A stretch of DNA of 64,000 bases, from positions 6,882,001-6,946,000 of the forward strand of contig CM072886.1 in NCBI GenBank assembly GCA_037013685.1, given 5' to 3'. Positions 1-11,300 of the stretch are shown one piece after another. The notes under the pieces are model-generated. The model was given only the letters and a program-made list of their open reading frames with translations, did no database searches and was not told where the DNA came from. This stretch comes from Acridotheres tristis (Eukaryota; Chordata; Aves; Passeriformes; Sturnidae). A program made the position numbers and the translations under genes. Position 1 is the first letter of the stretch, and each line of letters starts with the position of its first letter.

Positions 1-1199
1 CTAGTAAAGAGCATTTTCTTTCTTTGTTACATATTTTAAAATATTAGTGACATCTCTGATGTATCAAAAATTGTAATAAACTCTTGAGCTGCTTTTTTTT
101 ACAGAGTGTATAAAGGCTGTGCTGCTTTCTCTTGACAATCCATCACTGATGCTGAGTTGTTCCATTTGGGAATCACTGCTTTTGTTGTGCCAAGGGTTGT
201 TTAGCCAAAAAAATGAAAAAAGTGCTTCCTTATTCAAGCCAGAACTTCAGCTAAGCTTGGTGGTGCCTGAAAGTAGGAGACTATTTCTTAGGTCCCCAGA
301 GTGACACTTTGAACACTTTAAAGCATGGATTACCTGGAAAGCTGGACCTTAGTTCTCCATTTTCACACCTAACACCATGTCTGCACAACCCCATGTCAGT
401 CCCAGCTGTGTCCATGCCATTTTTGTTTGCTCTTTGATGAGTATTACAGATTCTCTTGTCTCAGTTGTGTGGGGTCCTTGTGCAGGCTGTGGAATTAACT
501 GCAAAGGCAAATTAATGTGCACGGTAAACAGACAAAAATTAAACAGAAATCAGTGGGAAATTCCCTACTTTTGTTGCAGTTTGGTGCTGGGGTAAAGCTC
601 CCTTTCCTTTTCCCTTTTATTCATGCTGTGCCTTAAACAGTGACAGGGAGACAGGAGATAATTTTAAAGGGACACTAGATAATTCTAATTTGCCTGTAGT
701 CATGATTATTCCACCATCTTGATGTAAATTACACTCACATTTATTTGACAGGCCACATCTGATACATTTTCAGAAGAAAAACAATTTCCAGTTAGTCGTA
801 AGATTTGTTCTTTTAAATCTTGACAAAATTAGCAGCTTTTCTACTGGCCAGTTCCTGCAGCTCATACTTGAGACCTAACACCGTGGGCTTTTCTTCTGAA
901 GATCATTCCTGCACTGCAATATGACCAGGCAGGGAAAATATCATTATTCTGGAGGTTGCACTGTAGAATCATACTGAAACATGTCACAATGATCTCAGCA
1001 GAGGGAAGTGGCACAAAGAGACCTGGACATTTATCCAGGCTCTGAGGCTTTTTACAAACCTCATTATTCAAACACAGATGCTGAGTGGGCTCCCAGAGAT
1101 GCAAATCATGTTTGAAGACATAGGCAACCACAGCTTCAAAGGAGGCATCTTGTACCTTCTTGTTCCCATTTATACACAGAATCAGTGGTGTGAAGAGAT

Positions 1200-1440
1200 C
1201 TGCCTCACCGAGGCTTTGTGAGGATTAATTACTAAATGTTTATCGTGTACCAGGAAGGTGGAACACTCTGGTTTGAATGCCGAGCAGCATTATAAATTGA
1301 ACTTCTATTTAATTCCTAGGAAGAACGTTATTACCCATTATTATTGAGTTTTGCACGCAATTTAATGGCTATATAATACTTCCAGAATAGATTTAACTAA
1401 CCTGCTCCCACTTACAATTAATTTAGTTCCCTCTCAATGC
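1200..1440. other. Candidate conserved non-coding element
   Basis: An AT-rich block with dense homeodomain-type cores, including GGATTAATTACT near 1223, a TTTAATGGCTATATAAT stretch near 1360, and ACAATTAATTTAG near 1416. It lacks repeat signatures and microsatellite content, and it keeps the CpG in GCACGCAA. This texture is common in vertebrate developmental enhancers, but that is inference from composition only. It could equally be neutral AT-rich DNA. Confidence 0.25.
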
Positions 1441-1739
1441 CCTGACAACCCAGTGAACATCTGTATGGGAGCTGGGGAGCGAGGGCAGCGTGTGCTGAAT
1501 TCCAGCTGCTGCTGAGCACGTGCTGCCAGGGTCCAAGGAGCAGCAGCTCCCTAGGCAGTCTGCTCTGGGTTTCTTTTACTTTTTAGGGAAGTAGGAAAAG
1601 GTCATTGAAGAATGCTCGTGGATTACATGACAGATTAGCTAACCATCTTCCTTCTTCATCCCCAGTCTGCTGGGCTCTCTTCTCAATGCAGGCAGACCAG
1701 GCAGGTGACTCCAGGACATGCACCAGCCCTACGCAGCCA

Positions 1740-1965
1740 GAGGTGAGCCACACATGACGCCATCCCCTGGTAATTTTACAGGGCTTTTCATAAAAATTAC
1801 TGCTAGGAGATGTGTCCTTTGGACTGTCAGCAGCAGCTGAACGTGAGAGTTTCCTGGAAGTTGCAGGTAATTAGAGAAATTTCACCTGACAAAGGTAATT
1901 AATGACTGTTCCTTCCAGCGATTGAAGTGGTGAGGTGCGACTGACAAAGTGTCAAAGTGACTTTT
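1740..1965. other. Candidate conserved non-coding element
   Basis: A second block with repeated GGTAATT-type cores: GGTAATTTTAC near 1769, GGTAATTAGAG near 1866 and GGTAATTAATGAC near 1895. Isolated CpGs survive (ATGACGCC, GAACGTGAG, CCAGCGATTG) in a CpG-poor setting. No repeat family or reading frame is apparent. Three similar TAATT sites within 130 bp could be a homeodomain-bound enhancer, but there is no direct evidence. Confidence 0.25.
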
Positions 1966-2249
1966 GCAAGGCAGTGGTTTGAGCTGCTTTGTTCATTGTG
2001 TTTTACTCTTGGACCCTTATTTTACCATCATTGGTAGAGCATCCTCTTGGGACTCCAGCAAAGTCCTGGTGAACATCATACAGGCACCATGAATGTTCCA
2101 AGTGAGAGCAGTGGGATGAACCATCCATGACAAAATTAGCATCCCCATTACAATACATCCCGGCATGAAAATCATGGCATTGCCAGCATTTCATCTAATT
2201 TAACACATGGCCAAAGAGCTCTTTAAATCCTTATTATTTTTAGTTACAC

Positions 2250-2910
2250 CGAGGTGCTGAGGAAGTTGCAGAAGACTAGAAGAGAGCTGGAGCTGTGCCA
2301 GTATTTTAAAAAGGCAAATTTGGAGAGCCAAGTATTTCTAAGACAAATTCTGTTACTGATTTACAGCTTGAAATTGATCCTTGGCAAAAAAAAAGTGGAA
2401 GAGCTGATAAAAGACCCAGTGAATTAAAAAATTACAGGAAATAAATATAATGAAAATAAATCACATTGATGTTTTTGATTGCAGCACATGGTTCATTGCT
2501 GATGGTGATATAAAGTATTCACTCAATAATGAACTCGGACTTGACAACATTCAATGCCTCCATTAAAAATTGAAGAAGAAAGTAATATGAGATTCAAACT
2601 GTCCTATAATTGCTAATGACTTATGGACTGGGAAAGGTGTAAATACAGAAAATAAGGTCACTTCTACAGAGAAGCAAGGATGAAAACTGGTTGGGAGCAT
2701 TTCAGTCTGGCGTGAGGGAAAGGCACATGTCCAGGAGCAGCAGGATGGGGCCCTGGTTGCAGGAGGAGAGGCAAGGCTGTGATGGGGTGCATCAGGAGCT
2801 GAACATAGGGGACTTTTCAGCATTTCAGGAACAAGCAGGCTTATTTCATGCCTGTGCATGGGCTGTGTCCAGCTGTGGGTTTTATTCTGGTCACTGGAGG
2901 AGAGGCTGCA
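2250..2910 (+). mobile_element. Ancient CR1 LINE fragment (ORF2 remnant), sense strand
   Basis: This is a decayed stretch of a chicken-repeat-1 type LINE, resembling the older CR1 lineages found in reptiles. Segments line up in order with the reverse-transcriptase part of ORF2 as I recall it: a TTTTAAAAAGGCAAA block near 2305, a GGCAAAA...GGAAGAGCTGAT block near 2382, a CCTGGTTGC...ATCAGGAGCTGAACAT block near 2752-2810, and a TCTGGTCACT block near 2886. The frame is destroyed by stops and indels, so it makes no protein. The open frame of 249 codons beginning at 2691 starts inside this remnant and runs into unique DNA; I do not regard it as a gene. Confidence 0.55.
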
Positions 2911-5487
2911 ATTTCAGTTCGTCGTCTTTTTGCTCCTCCCTGCCACTGCCAGGCAATCAGCCTCAGCATTGCCATCCTGTGTCATTTCCTATGTTAGCCA
3001 AGTCAAATACTGTCCCTAATCATCCTCAAAAGCAAGGCAGATGGGCCCTTTCCCTGGATCCCCCAATGTACAATTGTTGTTCTCTGTTTATCCATTTCAG
3101 CAGTGGGAACAGCAGCTTCTGCCATGCTGAAGCCTCACTGCTGATGGTGGATGGGACCAAACAGGGCTGGGTGCAGCTCCAGGGGTTGTCCCTGGAGCAG
3201 GCACTGCCCCACCAATGCTTTCTGATAGGAACTAGGATGGGGAAGGATAAAACTGGAGCTATACCCTCTCCTTGGTTTTCTGCTGGAGCCATTCCCAGCA
3301 AAACAGTTCCTAATCCTGCTTCTAGTCCCTGCCTTGCTTCTGGTGAGACAAAAATGTGTCCTGGCAGCCTTTACCACGGGTCTGGTAATCTCTGCCAGAA
3401 GGAGAAAGAGGGGGTGAAAAAACTTCCGTTGCAGCTCTAATTGCAGGAAAAAAGTTCCCCCAGCCCTCACTGCCCTCCTAGTCCAGGTGGCTGAGATACC
3501 CACTCTGCCCAGTTCAGTCCCTTCCCACTGGACACCTCTGTATCGTTCCAAACTGCCTGCTGCTCACCAGATCCTGAGTCTATGCAAGTGCTGGACTGAA
3601 ACATTGCATTTTTCATCAGTTCAGGGTTTCAGCCTGAGGTCAGTGCTTCTTCCTTGTGCTTTTCAATCCCCAAATCGTGGTTAAGGACAGGTCCCACCAG
3701 CTTCCGTTGCTGGTACAGAGGAGGGCAGCCTTTCAAAATTAGCATCTCTGTTGGTGAAGAAAACCTCCTTGTCTCTGGGCTCAAGATGCCAAACCAATAG
3801 CTGAGGTTCCAAAACCCCAAGATCTGCTTCTTCGTGCCTGATTCAATGTTTGGATCACCTGGTTGTTCACAAGACGCCTGGTTAGGCAGTCTCAAAGCTT
3901 AAACCATGCCTGGTCACGTTCACCTTGCTAAGGTCTATCACATGTCCCACTTTTTTACTGCTCCCCTGTAGTGCAGTTCTAGAGCTCTGGCTATCAGGAA
4001 ACTGTTCACACATTGGTCAGGGTGCTGCCTCGGCAACGTCTCCCCGGCACGGCACAGCTGGACCAAACAGGGCTGTTTCCAGCCCAAAAGAGCCTGTGTC
4101 ATATAGACCATGGAGAAAATTAATGTGATCACCTTCTTGATCTGCTAATATCCTGATATCCTGCCCCACAAGCTACCTGTGCTGCTGTCAGGCAGACTTT
4201 AGGGTGGAAAAGCAGAGCTCATGGTCACGTATCTTCACAGTTTGAGTGGAGACTGCCTTTGAGGAGGGGGAGGAATAATTTTGATGCATTGCCAAATGGC
4301 TCTTTCGGTGAGCACCGGAGCATATGGAGCCTCTCGCACAATTGCCCAGGAGCTGCAGTTCTGTGATGTTTTTTTTTCTCTCCTCAGCTGCTCACCTGAT
4401 GCCAAAGTTTCCAGGTGCATTAAGGCAGGATGATCCTGCTGTGCATCTTGGACCTTCCACCTGCCCATCACGGCGCTGGGGTGAATATTAAACAGACAGC
4501 AGATGCAAAGTGCAAGCACACTTTTTGGCTCAAGGGGTTACTCAATATCTGGAATTTGAATGGAAAAAGAAACGGAGAACCCATGGTATTAAGTAATTAA
4601 GCTTTTCTGAGACTTTTAAAAAGGAGGTAGGTAGATGCTGAGGAAAAGTGATGCAACATGCAGTCGCTCTCCTCTGCTTCCCGCAGCTTTGCAGCACAAA
4701 GCTCAGCCTTACAGGGGATTTCAGAACACTCTGATTAAAGCCCTCGGGCTACTTTATAAGCTGTTAATAGTTGCCAACCAAAATGAGTGTCAGGGCTGTT
4801 TCTTATTAAAATGAGCATTTAGGGCACCTGGAGAACACTGTAAGTAGCATAAACCCTATAAATTCTTTCTGAAACCATCGAACTGGCCAGTGCTTGCATG
4901 CATAACTTAGCAAATAACTTCTAAATGAAATGTATTTGATAGCAAATCTGCTGCTGCTCAGCAGATCAGCTTCTCCACCACTGTTACTCACACATCTCCA
5001 AGAGACCACGTACCCACCCACTGCGTGTGCACTACAGCACCTTCTCCTGGTGATTCCACAGGTGGCTGTCCTGCAGGGATTTTGTCCTGGATTCCCCAGC
5101 ATGAGGAAGGTGCAAGGCAGCAGCTTCTGCCCCTCCCTGGTCACCTGGCCTTCAGGGTACACTGGATGTGGACATGGTATGTGTGGGTGTGGAGTGGCTG
5201 GGCTGTTTTTCAGACCCCTGTTCCTCATGCTTCTGTCTGGCAGCCCCAGCTGAGCAGCAGCTCCCACTCCACACCCCTTCTCCTGGCTCCCTTCTTGCTC
5301 TTGGAGATGCCCCGGGGAGTCTTTCCGTGGCTTGGTGGAGCCTATTCCCCTCTGTAGAGTCATGGTGGTGCTCCCAGAGCCAGAGCTGCTCCTCAAGGGC
5401 CCACGGAGAAGGTAAACGTGATAAACTGAATGAGTCATGAAGCCCCAGATCAAATGGGGTGACACGATGGTGATGGGCTGCACTGGT
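2911..5487. other. Non-genic sequence, no gene recognised
   Basis: Unique sequence between the old CR1 remnant and a younger CR1 copy. Long open frames occur on both strands, the longest being 225 codons on the minus strand at 4806-5483. They overlap one another, are rich in Ser, Pro and Cys, show no domain and lack a splice-site or promoter context, so I treat them as chance. About 4540-4810 is AT-richer and free of repeats, but not distinctive enough to call. Confidence 0.55.
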
Positions 5488-5912
5488 GCGGGGCTTGGAA
5501 CACAAATCCTGTGAGGAAAGGCTGGGGGAGCTGGGGTTGTTCAGCCTGGAGAAAAGGAGACTCAGGGGTGACCTTATCACTCTCTACAACTCCCTGAAAG
5601 GTGGCTGTGGTCAGGTGGGGTTGGTGTCTTTCTCCAGGCAGCAAGTAACAGAACGAGAGGATACAATCTCAAGTTGCATCAAGGGAAAATTAGGTTGGAT
5701 AGTAGGAAAAAGTTTTTCACAGAAAGAGTGATAAAGCACTGGAATGGTCTGCCGGGGAGGTGCTGGAGTCACCATCCCTGTATGTGTTTAAAAAAAGACT
5801 GGATGTGGCACTTGGTGCCATGGTCTAGTTGAGGTGTTAGGGCATGGGTTGGACTTGGTGATCTTGAAGGTCTCTTCCAGTCTGGTGACTCTGTGAATTC
5901 TGTGAATTCTGT
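5488..5912 (+). mobile_element. CR1 LINE, 3' end with octamer tail
   Basis: A 5'-truncated CR1 retrotransposon in sense orientation, about 425 bp. Translation near 5500-5590 gives the recognisable C-terminal part of CR1 ORF2 ([20 protein letters not shown]...), followed by frameshifted remains of the usual ending. The 3' UTR hallmark GGTTGGACTTGGTGATCTTG is at about 5849, then AAGGTCTCTTCCAG and a tail with tandem GTGAATTCT units at 5890-5912. Severe 5' truncation is normal for CR1 target-primed insertion. It cannot move itself, because the endonuclease and most of the reverse transcriptase are absent. Confidence 0.92.
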
Positions 5913-6059
5913 ATCCCTCTGGAATTGCAGTGGGCTTGGGCACTTCAAAACCATAAAGTAGGCGCGATTCTCACTGAGGGGGATGCTGAGGGAAAAAGGG
6001 AATTGTCTCAGCCGCGGTCTCTCCATCGCTGTGAATGGGAGAGGCATTAATTTCTCCAG

Positions 6060-6450
6060 GACCCCCATCCTTAGGGCGGGGCTCGCACTCGCCCCGGCCA
6101 CCGCGGCCACCGGGGCCCGGGGACACCGAGGGGATGGAGAGCGCTGTGCTGCCAGCCCAGAGCCTGCCGGACACACGGGAGGTGGCTCTGGAGGCACAGC
6201 AGAAAGGCGAGGAGAGAGCCCCGAGGAGAGAGCCCCGGGGCCAGCGGGGCAGCCGGAGCCGCGGGCGACAGACAGAGCGCTCCGCTCGCCCCAGCGCCGG
6301 CCTTGGCAGCAGCACGGCGAGCTGGCTGCTCCTCACAGCAGGGCAAAAAGCTCCGTCTGGCCCGCTCACCTTCCCAAGGAGGCGAGATGGGTCTGTTCTG
6401 CAAGGCGTCAGCTGGGTGCGCTCGGATCCGCAGCGCAGGACGGACAGACT
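6060..6450. promoter_or_regulatory. CpG-island-like patch, possible promoter or first exon
   Basis: This is the only strongly GC- and CpG-rich stretch in the window, with many CGs between about 6065 and 6440 while flanks are CpG-depleted. It contains a GC box (GGGCGGGG, about 6074) of the kind bound by Sp1/KLF factors and a short direct repeat GAGGAGAGAGCCCC at about 6214-6243. On the minus strand a strong splice-donor match AAG|GTGAGC has its exon side ending at 6370. This would suit a first exon at about 6370-6530 transcribed leftward. Several long open frames cross the patch on both strands (up to 178 codons), but high GC alone produces these. I recognise no protein. It could be an orphan CpG island or a promoter of a non-coding RNA. 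Confidence 0.5.
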
Positions 6451-6819
6451 GACTCGGTTGGTTCTGCCAGCTGCCGTGCAGGGGGGAAACGGAGCAACAG
6501 CCCTTTGGTTGTTCCCTGAGAGATGGCAGCATGCTTCGACTTTTTAAAAAATTGTTATTTGAATGGTAATGAAGCTAAATAACCTGCATAACGCAAACCT
6601 TAGTGCTGGCAGTGGAAGGAAAGGAAAAATGCACTCTATTGCTGAGCCAGTCCCCTCCAGCTCTGTGAGATGCCTCAATACTGAGTAAAATGAGCAGCGT
6701 GTTCTTGTTGTTCAGTATTTGGATGCTCGGCTTCATAGAGCCCCTTGTAAATTGAAAGTATCTTTCTTGCTTACCATATGCAGCTGCTATAAAAGCCCTC
6801 TAAACCACACCAGTGGTCA

Positions 6820-6963
6820 CAAGCCTGACAGAGTTCAAGAAGTGTTTGTACAATACTCCCAGGCACGTGGTGTGACTCTTGCAAGGTTCTTTGCGAGGCT
6901 GAGAGCTGGACTCGATGATCCTTGAGGGTCCCTTCCAACTCAGCATATTCTGTGATTCTGTGA
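6820..6963 (+). mobile_element. CR1 LINE, 3' end fragment
   Basis: A short sense-oriented CR1 3' terminus. The diagnostic string is AGCTGGACTCGATGATCCTT near 6905, followed by GAGGGTCCCTTCCAACTCAG and a two-unit tail ATTCTGTGATTCTGTGA ending near 6963. The upstream part (AGGCACGTGGTGTGACTCTT, about 6861) matches the 3' UTR of a common avian CR1 subfamily. No ORF2 coding sequence remains. Confidence 0.88.
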
Positions 6964-7548
6964 GATCCACTGGCCTCCTTCCTCTGCCCCTTCTGATTGC
7001 CTTGAATTTTGAGATGCCTCAGAGTAAAATCAGCACTGCACATTTCCAGACTTCTTTCTTTATTCAACTTTGCATCCTCTAACACTCCTACTCCTCACAA
7101 AGACACAGCTACCCAGCCTGGCTCTGGCTGCTGAGTCCCAAGTGGGGTGTGTCTTCAGCAAAAAGACATGAAAATGAGAATTACCCACATGGTAGGGTGA
7201 TGTTATTTCTGAAGAATGACTGTTTATTTATGGGGCCAGGATGCAACTTTTGTATGCACAAATGTCCTTAGGAGACTTTATAGACACAGGTGAGTATGGG
7301 AGCCTTTATTTGTCCTTTGCCCTCCAAGCTGAGCAGCACAGGGGACATGGGAGAAATTACACACAGCAATTTCCCAGACTAATTGCTCAGAGTTTTCCCA
7401 CCAAACATACAGCTCTGCATACCTAAACATACCAGGAAAACATGTTCTCTTTGGGCACAACGATCAGCCCCCACTCACTGGAAAATACCAACACAAACAC
7501 TTTTCCTGCAAAACATACACACGCAAAACCACTTGTGCATTTCTTTTT

Positions 7549-7705
7549 AGAATCACAGAATCATAGGATGGTTTGAGTTGGAAGACACTTTAAGGATCAT
7601 CTAGTTCCAAGCTCCCTGCCACTGGCAGGGACATCTTCCATTGTGCCCCATCCAGCCTGGCTTTAAAAACCTCCAGGGATGGAGAAGTAGTCACTGCATC
7701 CACCA
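7549..7705 (-). mobile_element. CR1 LINE, 3' end fragment, antisense
   Basis: A reverse-oriented CR1 terminus. It begins on the plus strand with the inverted tail AGAATCACAGAATCATAGGA, then TTGGAAGACACTTTAAGGATCATCTAG, and continues through CCATCCAGCCTGGCTTTAAA and CTCCAGGGATGGAGAAGT. The order matches the 3' UTR and the end of ORF2 read backward. It is 5'-truncated at about 7705. Confidence 0.9.
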
Positions 7706-8074
7706 TTTTAGCTGTTTTTTGGTTGTTTTGCTCTTGATTAGAAATACTGAATGAATGTGTGAAAGACAAAAAGCCTGTCTCAGCAAAATGTTAATTACTA
7801 AAACCTCTCTTTGATCAAGGATAAAAGGAAGGGCGAATCAAAGGTAAACTGATTTTCACCAAGGAAAATTCTGATAGCTTGTTGAATTTTTCTATTTCAT
7901 CTATTATAAGTGATTTGAGGAGATAAAATTGAGCTCTTCCTGGAGGAGATTAGCAGAATGTTTTGGTAATCCCTCTGATCCTTCATGAATGAGTGCTATT
8001 TTATTAACCATTATGCATGAAGGGTTGCTGTTATAGACAGAGGCTGCTACAGACAGAGTTAAGAAATGGAACCA

Positions 8075-8346
8075 AGAGTTCACAGGGTGGCTGAGGTTGA
8101 GTGGAAGTCACCACCCTCCTGCTCAGGCAGGGCCACCTAGAGCTGGTTGCCCAGGACCATGTCCAGATGGCTTTTAGGTGTCTCCAAGGGTGGAGACTCC
8201 ACACCTGCCCCGGGCAACCTGTGCAAGTGCTCAGGCACCCTCAACAAGAACATGTTTGTTTCCTGATGTTCAGAGAGAACTACCTGCGTTTTCATTTGTC
8301 CCCATTGCCTCTGACATTGTCACTGGGCACCACTGGACCTTTTTGA
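8075..8346 (-). mobile_element. CR1 LINE fragment, antisense
   Basis: An antisense CR1 segment from a different subfamily than the copy at 7.5 kb. It is recognisable from TGCTCAGGCAGGGCCACCTA (about 8120), the GGTTGCCCAGGACCATGTCC block (about 8139), TCTCCAAGGGTGGAGACTCC (about 8180), GTTTCCTGATGTTCAGAG (about 8258) and a TGTCACTGGGCACCACTGG terminus (about 8318). The extreme 3' tail octamers are missing or degraded at the 8075 side. An open frame of 81 codons on the plus strand here is a by-product of the antisense repeat. Confidence 0.88.
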
Positions 8347-11300
8347 ATGGTCTTTAGCTTTGGACTAACAGGACAGAAAAGCTTGCAGGGGCTTCATTCA
8401 TTTGGACTGCAATGTGACAGACAGCTTCATCTCTTCACATTCATATCCTCTCCTGCAATTAGATGAAGTGTATTGTTCCTGTGTCTGATTGCATGTGGGA
8501 GGCAGGGATGTAGTCTGTACTCTGACTTACAGTGTTCTAGGAATTAATGAAAAAAATTTTCTCTCTTTTTAAATAGAGAAAAAATGTTATTGTCTCCTTT
8601 TTCTTACTGCCTTGAGGGATCATCAGGAGAATTCTTGTAGCTACATGTCTCACAAGTATTTAAAGCAGTAAAGCATGTAATAGCCTCTTTTTCTTTCTTC
8701 TTTTTCTTCCTTTAGGAAAAAAAACAACTGTGTGATTTGCGTGGAAGTTGTTTGGTGATGTGTGGGTGTATTATGTGTGTGTCTGAGTCGCCGGGGGTAG
8801 CTAATGAAGAATGAGGAGTTTTGCCTACAACTTAAACATCTCTCCTGCAATCACTCATTTGACTGGCATTTCGGGGGAAAGACAGTGGTTTGAGGATTAA
8901 AGAGAAGTCAGGAGAGTGGAGGTGACAGACAGTGACGTTCAGCTGGGCTGATGTGGCAGCACATCTCTGCAGTTTCTGCTCATCTGTCTGGGGAGGTGAC
9001 AAGCCGCCAGTTTGCTGCTCTGTACTCAGACTCCTCTTCCTCCACATGCCTTGTGGGGATCAAAAATGCCCAACCACCCCCCTGCACTGTCAAGGAGGCA
9101 GCCCCATGTGCCTGGCAGCTGTGGGGCACCTTTGCTCACAGATGTGTGGGTCTTGGACTGGCTCCTGGAAGTGAAGGGAGATTTGGTCAGACAGAAAGAG
9201 TTTTTTGGCAGTCCTTTGCTGTTCTTGTTGCTTGGTGCTTCTGCTTGAGTCAGGTAAAATGGGCTTTGCAAAGAGGCAGAGCCCAGGTGTGTGAACAGGG
9301 GTTATCACTTGAGGATAATCCAGCACATCATGGGTGTGAAAAGCACTCCACAAACCTGTTAGTGAGAGGGTCTGGGAAATACAAGCATCTCTTCATTTAA
9401 GATGAGACTTAGATGATATAAACCACAGTTCTGAGGAAAGCTCAGGAATTAATTATGTGGGTTTCTTTTTATTTGGTGAGATGAGAGAGAGCACAGTGGG
9501 ACTTTCCTCTTTAGCTCAATATCTTGTTACCCAAATACCTCCTTGGAGCTGGTTCATAACATCCAGATCTACTACAGCTACGTTGCCAGAAAATGTTTTT
9601 TTAACAGGTTGAAACACTGTTTCTTTGACTACTGGCCATTCTTTGTAAATAAGAACATGAATGTCCAAAGGCAAAAGTATCGATGCCATTTCAAGTACTG
9701 GCTCCTGTGGTGTCCACAGGAAATCACTCTCTTGCAGTTGGATGTTACTCACCAAAAGCTTTACCACTGGCAACTGGAAGAGTTACATGTATTTTCAACC
9801 CTGGAGACAAAGCATCAGGCTGAACTTCTAACCCAGAGTTTCATTTTAAAAGCACCCACCCTAAAGATGCCAGAGCCACTGCTTTTTAGCCCTTCAATAT
9901 TCAGTGCAGATGGATGTCGGATTTGCCAGTTGAATTTTTGAGAATGTGCTTCAGAAGTGAAACATGAATGCACCTGGCCCATGGGTAAGAACAGAGCTTC
10001 AAAACATACCTGTTACTGATAAATTTTAAACAGGTCCCATGTTGTTCTTATTTGTTTTTTCAAAATCCTTCAGGCAAACAGCAACAAGTCACCACTCAGA
10101 TGAGTGTTGTTCTGTTGGCAACACTTTGCATTTCTTAGTTACTGTCAGGTTATTCCCAAGCAATTCTCCACTGCAAGGACGTAGAAGATGCCTGGCTTGA
10201 GCAAGGACCACCTTATTGTCCATGCTGTGGTCTGAAGGCATGGCACTGTCTTTGGGTTGGTGCTGATCTCGTGGTGCTGCCCTGCTTTTGCCTGTCCATA
10301 GTTCTATATGGGTCCTCACCCCAACCCTGACCCACCTGGCCTTGGCTCATCCCTGTCCCCATTCCCACAGAGGTGCCCAGCATCACTGAGCTGCTGCTGA
10401 AGGCACTTGCTTGGGAGCACTGTTGAAAAAGGGGAGAGGTTGTTTCTCACTTTCCATCAGGTTAATACATAAAATATTTATATGTTGCTTCAAGTGCCAG
10501 GTTTCTGACCATGACTTGCTCTTCAGAAGGTTCCTGGAGGCTCCCCTGAGCTCCCTTCCACTGCTGCTGAACCAGACATGGATACCCCAGAAAATCTTAG
10601 GCTCCAGCCCATGTTTAAGCATTGCAGATAGATGCCCAAGGCACGCAGACAGGCAGCGTGGATGTTGCCTTTGATCTGTGCAAACACACCCCATCCCCTT
10701 TATCTTTTACTACCTGCTGTAAAATCCTTCCCTCCGAAGGGCTGTGATCCCAGCTTGGGTTTTTTGCTGCTCCCCTGCTGCAGATTCCAAAAGGATTTAT
10801 GGGAGGTGTGAGATGAAAGGAAGGCTGAGAGGAAGAGCTCTCAGTGCAGGCAGTTTCTGGGGACTGGCAGTGCCGGAGAATAAAACACTGCTGGCATTTG
10901 CAGCTCAGGTTTCCAGGAAGGGAGAGCCGGGAGCTCCTCTCCAGCACTCTCAGTGCTGTGACCTCCCCTCGGTGCTGCCCCAGACCTGTCTCTGAGTCAC
11001 ACCTGCAGGGAAGGGGCACAGCAACACCACATAATGATGGGAGAGGTGAGTTCCTGTGCCCAGGGGTCACAGTCGGCACTCTGTTCCTCCCTGCAGCACG
11101 CACTGACACTGAGCAGAGATGTCCTGGTTACAGGACAGGGTCACTCTTGCAGGATATTTTCTGTCCTGCGCTTTGGAAGCTGGAAGTGATGCTCCAGCAA
11201 GCTCTGCAGTCTTACACAATATGAATTGTCCTCTTTTGACTCACTTATCAGATGACTTTTTGTATCTTCTGAAGGCAATTTTTGCCTCGTAGCTATGTTG

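Larger units (their letters stand above)
1..2249. other. Non-genic sequence, no gene recognised
   Basis: I find no exon, RNA gene or recognisable repeat here. The few open frames are short and match no family I know. Two blocks differ from the surrounding sequence by being AT-rich with many TAAT/ATTA cores while keeping scattered CpGs: about 1200-1440 and 1740-1960. They are listed separately as candidate conserved non-coding elements. The rest looks like neutral intergenic or intronic vertebrate DNA. Confidence 0.6.

Noticed and set aside
2691..3440. 249-codon open frame on the plus strand
   Set aside because: It starts within an ancient CR1 remnant and continues into unique DNA. Frames on the opposite strand overlap it at 3026-3551, and no domain is visible.
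4806..5483. 225-codon open frame on the minus strand
   Set aside because: It is overlapped by four other long frames in the same GC-rich stretch, has low-complexity composition, and shows no domain, promoter or splice context.
5971..6547. Arg/Pro/Ala-rich frames of 130-178 codons across the CpG patch
   Set aside because: Frames are open on both strands because stop codons are rare at high GC. None resembles a known protein. Only the promoter/first-exon possibility is kept.
9516..9941. 132-codon plus-strand frame with an 85-codon minus-strand partner
   Set aside because: I considered a decayed transposon or viral gene, but no family motif could be identified in either frame.
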